Shown here one piece after another: positions 34,801 through 38,456 of a stretch of DNA of 38,456 bases. The first letter of the stretch is position 1. The number at the start of each line of letters is the position of its first letter. Made by a program: the position numbers and the translations under genes. Origin of the DNA: Psychrobacter sp. FME6 (GTDB lineage Bacteria; Pseudomonadota; Gammaproteobacteria; Pseudomonadales; Moraxellaceae); the NCBI RefSeq assembly GCF_014861365.1, contig NZ_RRYW01000022.1, positions 1-38,456 of the forward strand. The letters run 5' to 3'. The notes under the pieces were generated by a model. The model was not told where the DNA came from and did not search any database. It saw nothing but the letters and a program-made list of their open reading frames with translations.

Positions 34801-37107
34801 ATGTATCAACTTCAGCAGCTAAATCATAAAAGTAATGTTAAACGATGGACGACACAGACCAAACCGTCTTTCGCCCTTAATTATATTGTATCGGCAAAGC
34901 TTGCGATGGCTTTAGGTATAGCGGCTGGGACTGTATTTATATGTGTGCCATCAGCTTATGCACAGGAAGATAGCGACCTAACCAGCAGTCAGCAAGTTAA
35001 TGAATTGGATACCGAACAGCAAAACCAAAATATAGATTTAGGAGCCAATCAAGAGATACCAACTACCACACTACCAGCGATAACAGTAGTGGCTGAAGGC
35101 AACGATAATCAAACCTATTCTGGAGGGCAAGTAACCTATACCAATCATGTTGGATTTTTGGGAAACAAAGACTTTTTAGAAACACCATTTAGTGCCATTA
35201 GTTATACTGATAAATTTATTGAGGATCAGCAAGCCACAGATATTAGTGAGATTATTGCTGCAACGGATCCTTCTGTTTATACCAGTGGAGGAAGTGGAGA
35301 AAATCTTGAAAGTTATTCTATCCGTGGTTTTGCTTCGAATAGTAATGATGTGACAGTAAATGGATTGTCTGGTATGGCGCCTTATTACCGCAGTTCACCT
35401 GAAATGTTTGAGCGTGTTGAGGTACTCAAAGGTCCGTCAGCAATGCTCAATGGTATGTCACCTAACGGCTCTGTAGGTGGCTCTGTGAATCTAGTCACTA
35501 AGCGAGCAGGTGATGAGCCACTCACTCGATTGACGACTAAGTATATATCAGACTCGCAGCTTGGTGGGAGTGTAGATGTTGGTCGCCGATTCGGTGAAGA
35601 CAAACAGTTTGGTGTGCGTGTAAACGGTGCTTATAGAGATGGTGAAAGTGCGATTAATGACCAAGATAAAGAGGCTAAAGTAGGCTCTCTTGCCTTAGAC
35701 TGGAAAGGCGAACGTACGCGAATTTCAGCTGACCTTTATGCTACGACAGAACATGTCGATGGTCCGACTCGAGGCATCACGGTAGCATCAGGAGTTGATA
35801 TTCCTAGTGCACCAGATCCAGATACGTTATTGAACCCAAGCTGGGCTTTTTATGATACTAAAACAAAAGGCGCAATCACACGCGGTGAGTTCGATGTGAC
35901 TGATCAAACGACTGTCTATGCCGCCTTAGGTGCTAATAAAATGGAGTTTAAAGGGCTCAGTGCAGCAAAGGCGCAGGTATATAATTCTGACGGAGATATA
36001 AATACGACGATTGGATACGTTGCTGATGATAATGAAAGAGTCTCTATGGAAGTAGGGCTGAACAGCAATTTTTCGACAGGAGCTATTGAGCATCAGCTTG
36101 CGGCGAATGTTACCCGTTACAATGAAGAGTACAATTTAAATGCTAAGTCCTTTGACGCCACTTATACATATGACACTAATATTTATAATCCAGTATGGGA
36201 AACTCCTAGCCTAAATTTTGACGTACCGCTGTTATTGACGACTGACACAAGTTTAACTAGCTACGGAATTGCAGATACCTTATCGTTTGATCAGGATAAA
36301 TACCAACTCACCTTAGGTGCTCGGTATCAGCAGCTAGAAACAGAACAAACGGGAGGTATCTTATCCTCAGGTACTAAGTATGATGAAAGCGCTATAACGC
36401 CGTCAGTGGCGTTTCTTATAAAGATGACGGATCAGACTTCTTTGTATGCGAACTATATAGAAGGGCTAAGTAAAGGCGCTACAGCACCAACAAGTGCAGA
36501 AAACTCAGGTGAAATATTTGCTCCTTATAAAACGAAACAAAAGGAAATAGGAATAAAAATGGATCGTGGCGAGTTTACTCATACCCTTAGTCTCTACGAA
36601 ATTGAAAAACCCAATAGTTATACCGATACAGATACCAATGTTTTCTCTTATGCTGGTGAACAGCGTAATCGAGGTGTAGAGTGGGGGTTCTTTGGCTCGC
36701 CTGCTGAGAGTGTACGCTTGATGGGTGGTATTACCTATATTGATGCGAAGTTAACTAAAACAAATAATGGTGTTAATGAAGGCAATCAAGCTGCAGGTGT
36801 TCCAAAGTGGCAATCTAAAATTGGGGCAGAGTGGGATTTACCTTTTATAGAAAATTTAACGCTAACAGCGAATGCAAATGCTGTATCTAAACAATATCTT
36901 GAAAATGATAATATACAGTCGTTACCAGGTCACACCACATACGATATTGGAGCACGTTATCTAACTTCTGTTAATCAAACCCCTCTTACCATTCGAGCAC
37001 GTGTTGATAACGTGATGAATAAGGCATACTGGACAACGGCATCTTACAACGATCTTGCCTTAGGTGATCCGCGTACATTTATGCTTTCAGCAACGATGGA
37101 TTTTTGA
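34801..37107 (+). CDS. bauA: TonB-dependent ferric-siderophore outer-membrane receptor
   Basis: 768 aa. A long N-terminal signal sequence probably ends after SAYA (residue 54). A TonB-box-like ITVVA lies at 94-98. The plug domain (about 120-240) includes YSIRGFASNSNDVTVNGL and FERVEVLKGPSAMLNG. A 22-strand type beta-barrel follows, ending in the outer-membrane-assembly signature with terminal Phe (LSATMDF). By context it takes up the siderophore made by this locus (BauA/FatA role), but receptor specificity cannot be read from sequence alone. It has its own leader with a Fur-box-like site and an AGAGGA ribosome binding site, and a good terminator after it. Confidence 0.93.
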   Translation: MYQLQQLNHKSNVKRWTTQTKPSFALNYIVSAKLAMALGIAAGTVFICVPSAYAQEDSDLTSSQQVNELDTEQQNQNIDLGANQEIPTTTLPAITVVAEGNDNQTYSGGQVTYTNHVGFLGNKDFLETPFSAISYTDKFIEDQQATDISEIIAATDPSVYTSGGSGENLESYSIRGFASNSNDVTVNGLSGMAPYYRSSPEMFERVEVLKGPSAMLNGMSPNGSVGGSVNLVTKRAGDEPLTRLTTKYISDSQLGGSVDVGRRFGEDKQFGVRVNGAYRDGESAINDQDKEAKVGSLALDWKGERTRISADLYATTEHVDGPTRGITVASGVDIPSAPDPDTLLNPSWAFYDTKTKGAITRGEFDVTDQTTVYAALGANKMEFKGLSAAKAQVYNSDGDINTTIGYVADDNERVSMEVGLNSNFSTGAIEHQLAANVTRYNEEYNLNAKSFDATYTYDTNIYNPVWETPSLNFDVPLLLTTDTSLTSYGIADTLSFDQDKYQLTLGARYQQLETEQTGGILSSGTKYDESAITPSVAFLIKMTDQTSLYANYIEGLSKGATAPTSAENSGEIFAPYKTKQKEIGIKMDRGEFTHTLSLYEIEKPNSYTDTDTNVFSYAGEQRNRGVEWGFFGSPAESVRLMGGITYIDAKLTKTNNGVNEGNQAAGVPKWQSKIGAEWDLPFIENLTLTANANAVSKQYLENDNIQSLPGHTTYDIGARYLTSVNQTPLTIRARVDNVMNKAYWTTASYNDLALGDPRTFMLSATMDF

Positions 37108-37153
37108 TTTGAGCCAAGGGTTTTATTAATCATATAACTGTTGAAGGCTCAGC

Positions 37154-37191
37154 CCTGCGTGCTATATAAGTAATAACACGCAGGAGTTTTT
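37154..37191 (+). terminator. Rho-independent terminator after bauA
   Basis: An 8-bp GC-rich perfect stem (CCTGCGTG with CACGCAGG) and 15-nt loop are followed by AG and five T residues, 46 bp past the bauA stop. It closes the siderophore locus on the right. Confidence 0.8.
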
Positions 37192-37257
37192 GACCTATGA
37201 AGTGAGGCTGTACAGCTTCAATGGTGATTTAACACCGTAAACCTAATTCCATAAAAG

Positions 37258-37319
37258 TATAATTATATGAACTTATTGTATGGTACCCTTAGTTTAACAT
37301 AATATACATTATGCGAAAA
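37258..37319 (+). repeat. imperfect direct repeat, right copy, containing dif
   Basis: This holds the blocks TATAATTATA, ATGAACTTAT and TTTAAC in the same order and orientation as at 10099-10155; the right copy continues into a full dif-like site. It lies just outside the bauA terminator. Apart from the terminator and this repeat, I see nothing else in the 37108-37494 gap. Confidence 0.6.
37292..37319 (-). other. dif: dif-like XerCD recombination site
   Basis: On the plus strand the XerD-type arm is GTTTAACATAA (37292-37302), the spacer TATACA (37303-37308) and the XerC-type arm TTATGCGAAAA (37309-37319). Compared with the E. coli dif read on its other strand, the XerD arm matches at 10 of 11, the spacer at 6 of 6, and the XerC arm at the first 7 bases. 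The outer XerC bases are those known to vary among gammaproteobacteria. This is where XerCD resolve chromosome dimers at the terminus, aided by FtsK. Plasmid-borne dif-like sites exist, but this spacer and arm set fit a chromosomal dif. Confidence 0.85.
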
Positions 37320-37494
37320 CAAACCAACGGTCTTAGAAACTAGCTTCTGAATAATTACCTGCCCAATATATTATTACTGCTACCAATCAATAATATCTAT
37401 CTATAGTTTTATGCCTGTGAGATTTTCATCTAAGATTTATTACTATTCAAATTATTGTCATGGCATTCATAACAATAATTGTTTGACCTAATGG

Positions 37495-37980
37495 CTAACG
37501 ACAAGTTTCTAGTAAATAGTTTTTTAAAGACGCGCCATCTTCATCTAATATTACGTCTGCCACTTTACATTCAGCACTTTCGCGATTGCCATCACAGGCC
37601 ACATCATAGTAAACATTGCTGTCATGCGCCAAGCTGACTTTTACCAAACCTTGCTCAGTCATTGAAAACTGCTTGTCTTGTTCGTAATCAGGGTCTTGTG
37701 AATTCCACAGCACGTCATAGCCTATATGACAGCTCATCTGTTCTCTATCAAAATAATCTCGCTCAAGTTTCATAGCGGTTTGTAGATCTTGATTGCTATA
37801 TTGCTCTAGCACCACAGGATAATCCATGCCTTCATTACTAACATCTTGCTCGTACATCTTAGTAATGGTCGTAATTTTCATGGCACGATGTGTCTGAGAC
37901 GGCTTTGTTACATCCGCTGTGGCAGCGTTGATAGTCATAAATCCCATTGCTAGTAGTGTCAGTAATTTAGGTATTGGCAT
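37495..37980 (-). CDS. secreted hypothetical protein, 161 aa
   Basis: I do not recognise the family. The N-terminus is a plausible Sec signal peptide (hydrophobic core about residues 5-19, likely cleavage after about residue 22). The mature part is acidic and has four Cys (in MSCHIG, DVACDG, AECKV and the C-terminal ETCR), which could form two disulfides in the periplasm. The ATG at 37980 has GAGAGAG just upstream. It stands alone between the dif-like site and an IS30 element, transcribed towards dif. A possible envelope or stress role would be speculation. Confidence 0.7.
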   Translation of the reverse strand: MPIPKLLTLLAMGFMTINAATADVTKPSQTHRAMKITTITKMYEQDVSNEGMDYPVVLEQYSNQDLQTAMKLERDYFDREQMSCHIGYDVLWNSQDPDYEQDKQFSMTEQGLVKVSLAHDSNVYYDVACDGNRESAECKVADVILDEDGASLKNYLLETCR

Positions 37981-38089
37981 AGCTCTCTCTACAACATCTC
38001 ATCATATAAGGGTTATAAGCCATTACATCATAACCATATTGTCACTCTGCTGTATTATCGTATCATTCAGGTTTAGGTGTTTCTTGATG

Positions 38090-38456
38090 CTTAGATTAAC
38101 ACACCAAGTGCAACGCTAAATTATATTATAGAACACCTGATTGGGCGTTTTAAACCCTAAGCGTTTTCTTGGTCTGTTGTTTAGTTTATTCTCAATGTCC
38201 TGTATCTCATTATCAGAGACTTGTCTAAAGTCACAACCCTTAGGCAAGAACTCTCTGATTAAGCCGTTGGTATTCTCGTTGGTTCCTCGCTGCCATGACG
38301 CATAAGCATCGGCAAAGAAGAAAGCGCTAAAGAGCTTTTGTTTCACCTTCTTATGCTGAGCAAACTCTTTACCATTGTCAGAGGTAATGGTCTTAACCTG
38401 TAACCTCACTGGCTTTAGGATACCTATCATTGCCTCTGATACTTGCTGTGCCGTTT
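38090..38456 (-). mobile_element. IS30-family insertion sequence, partial
   Basis: The element contains the transposase C-terminus and leaves the window on the right. The left-hand end should be just past the transposase stop, about 38090-38113, where AACACACCAAGTGCAACG occurs. Without the other end I cannot confirm the inverted repeat or a target duplication, so the boundary is approximate. Confidence 0.7.
38116..38456 (-). CDS. IS30-family transposase, C-terminal part (cut by window edge)
   Basis: The frame is open through the right edge of the window and ends with TAG at 38116-38118. About 112 residues are visible. They carry the end of the DDE catalytic core: TITSDNGKEFAQHKK (second Asp region) and YASWQRGTNENTNGLIREFLPKG with the catalytic Glu, then NNRPRKRLGFKTPNQVF, all diagnostic of IS30 family transposases. 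No frameshift is seen in the visible part, so it may be intact beyond the edge. Confidence 0.92.
   Translation of the reverse strand, partial: TAQQVSEAMIGILKPVRLQVKTITSDNGKEFAQHKKVKQKLFSAFFFADAYASWQRGTNENTNGLIREFLPKGCDFRQVSDNEIQDIENKLNNRPRKRLGFKTPNQVFYNII

Noticed and set aside
1..38456. tRNA, rRNA, riboswitch or CRISPR array
   Set aside because: On reading both strands I saw no cloverleaf, rRNA segment or regularly spaced repeats; a dedicated covariance search was not possible here.

Overview
The window looks like a chromosomal stretch from a gammaproteobacterium of the Moraxellaceae, most likely Psychrobacter or a close relative. This rests on the overall protein character, the acinetobactin-type siderophore locus and an IS30-family transposase; no rRNA or other phylogenetic marker is present.

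Layout. (1) 1-6370: a LysR-type regulator (minus strand) diverges from a three-gene lactate operon: lldP permease, dld D-lactate dehydrogenase and lldD L-lactate dehydrogenase. (2) 6639-9419: phosphoenolpyruvate carboxylase (ppc). (3) 9420-10622: 1.2 kb without an intact gene. It holds a possible transposase relic and, clearly, a broken class I DAHP synthase gene. (4) 10623-37107: a nearly complete siderophore locus of the acinetobactin/anguibactin type (2,3-dihydroxybenzoate + cyclised amino acid + N-hydroxyhistamine). Its units are basB (minus); basG-barA-barB-basH-basI (plus); basJ-entA (plus); basE-basF-basA (minus); basD-basC (plus); bauD-bauC-bauE-bauB (plus); bauA (plus). (5) 37292-37319: a sequence almost identical to the gammaproteobacterial chromosome-dimer resolution site dif, which would place the window at the replication terminus. 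(6) 37495-38456: a small secreted hypothetical protein and the 3' part of an IS30 transposase running off the right edge.

How the siderophore genes should work together. BasJ, the isochorismatase part of BasF and EntA convert chorismate to 2,3-dihydroxybenzoate (DHB). BasE adenylates DHB and loads it on the carrier domain of BasF. BasA activates an amino acid, apparently for the only competent peptidyl carrier in the system, which lies in BasB. The tandem cyclisation domains of BasD form the azoline ring. BasG makes histamine, BasC N-hydroxylates it, and the BasB condensation domain couples it and releases the product. BasI installs phosphopantetheine, BasH clears misloaded carriers, BarAB export, and BauA plus BauBCDE import. 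Fur-box-like sites sit in four intergenic regions.

Main points for a second look: the dif site; an imperfect direct repeat of the dif-side sequence at 10099-10155 that brackets the whole siderophore locus (possible Xer-mediated island); an adenylation code closer to cysteine than to threonine, so the product could be a thiazoline (anguibactin-like); two carrier-like tails (BasA, BasD) with Pro where the modifiable Ser should be; the ruined DAHP synthase next to a chorismate-consuming pathway; and a 43-codon membrane-peptide ORF overlapping the start of bauD.
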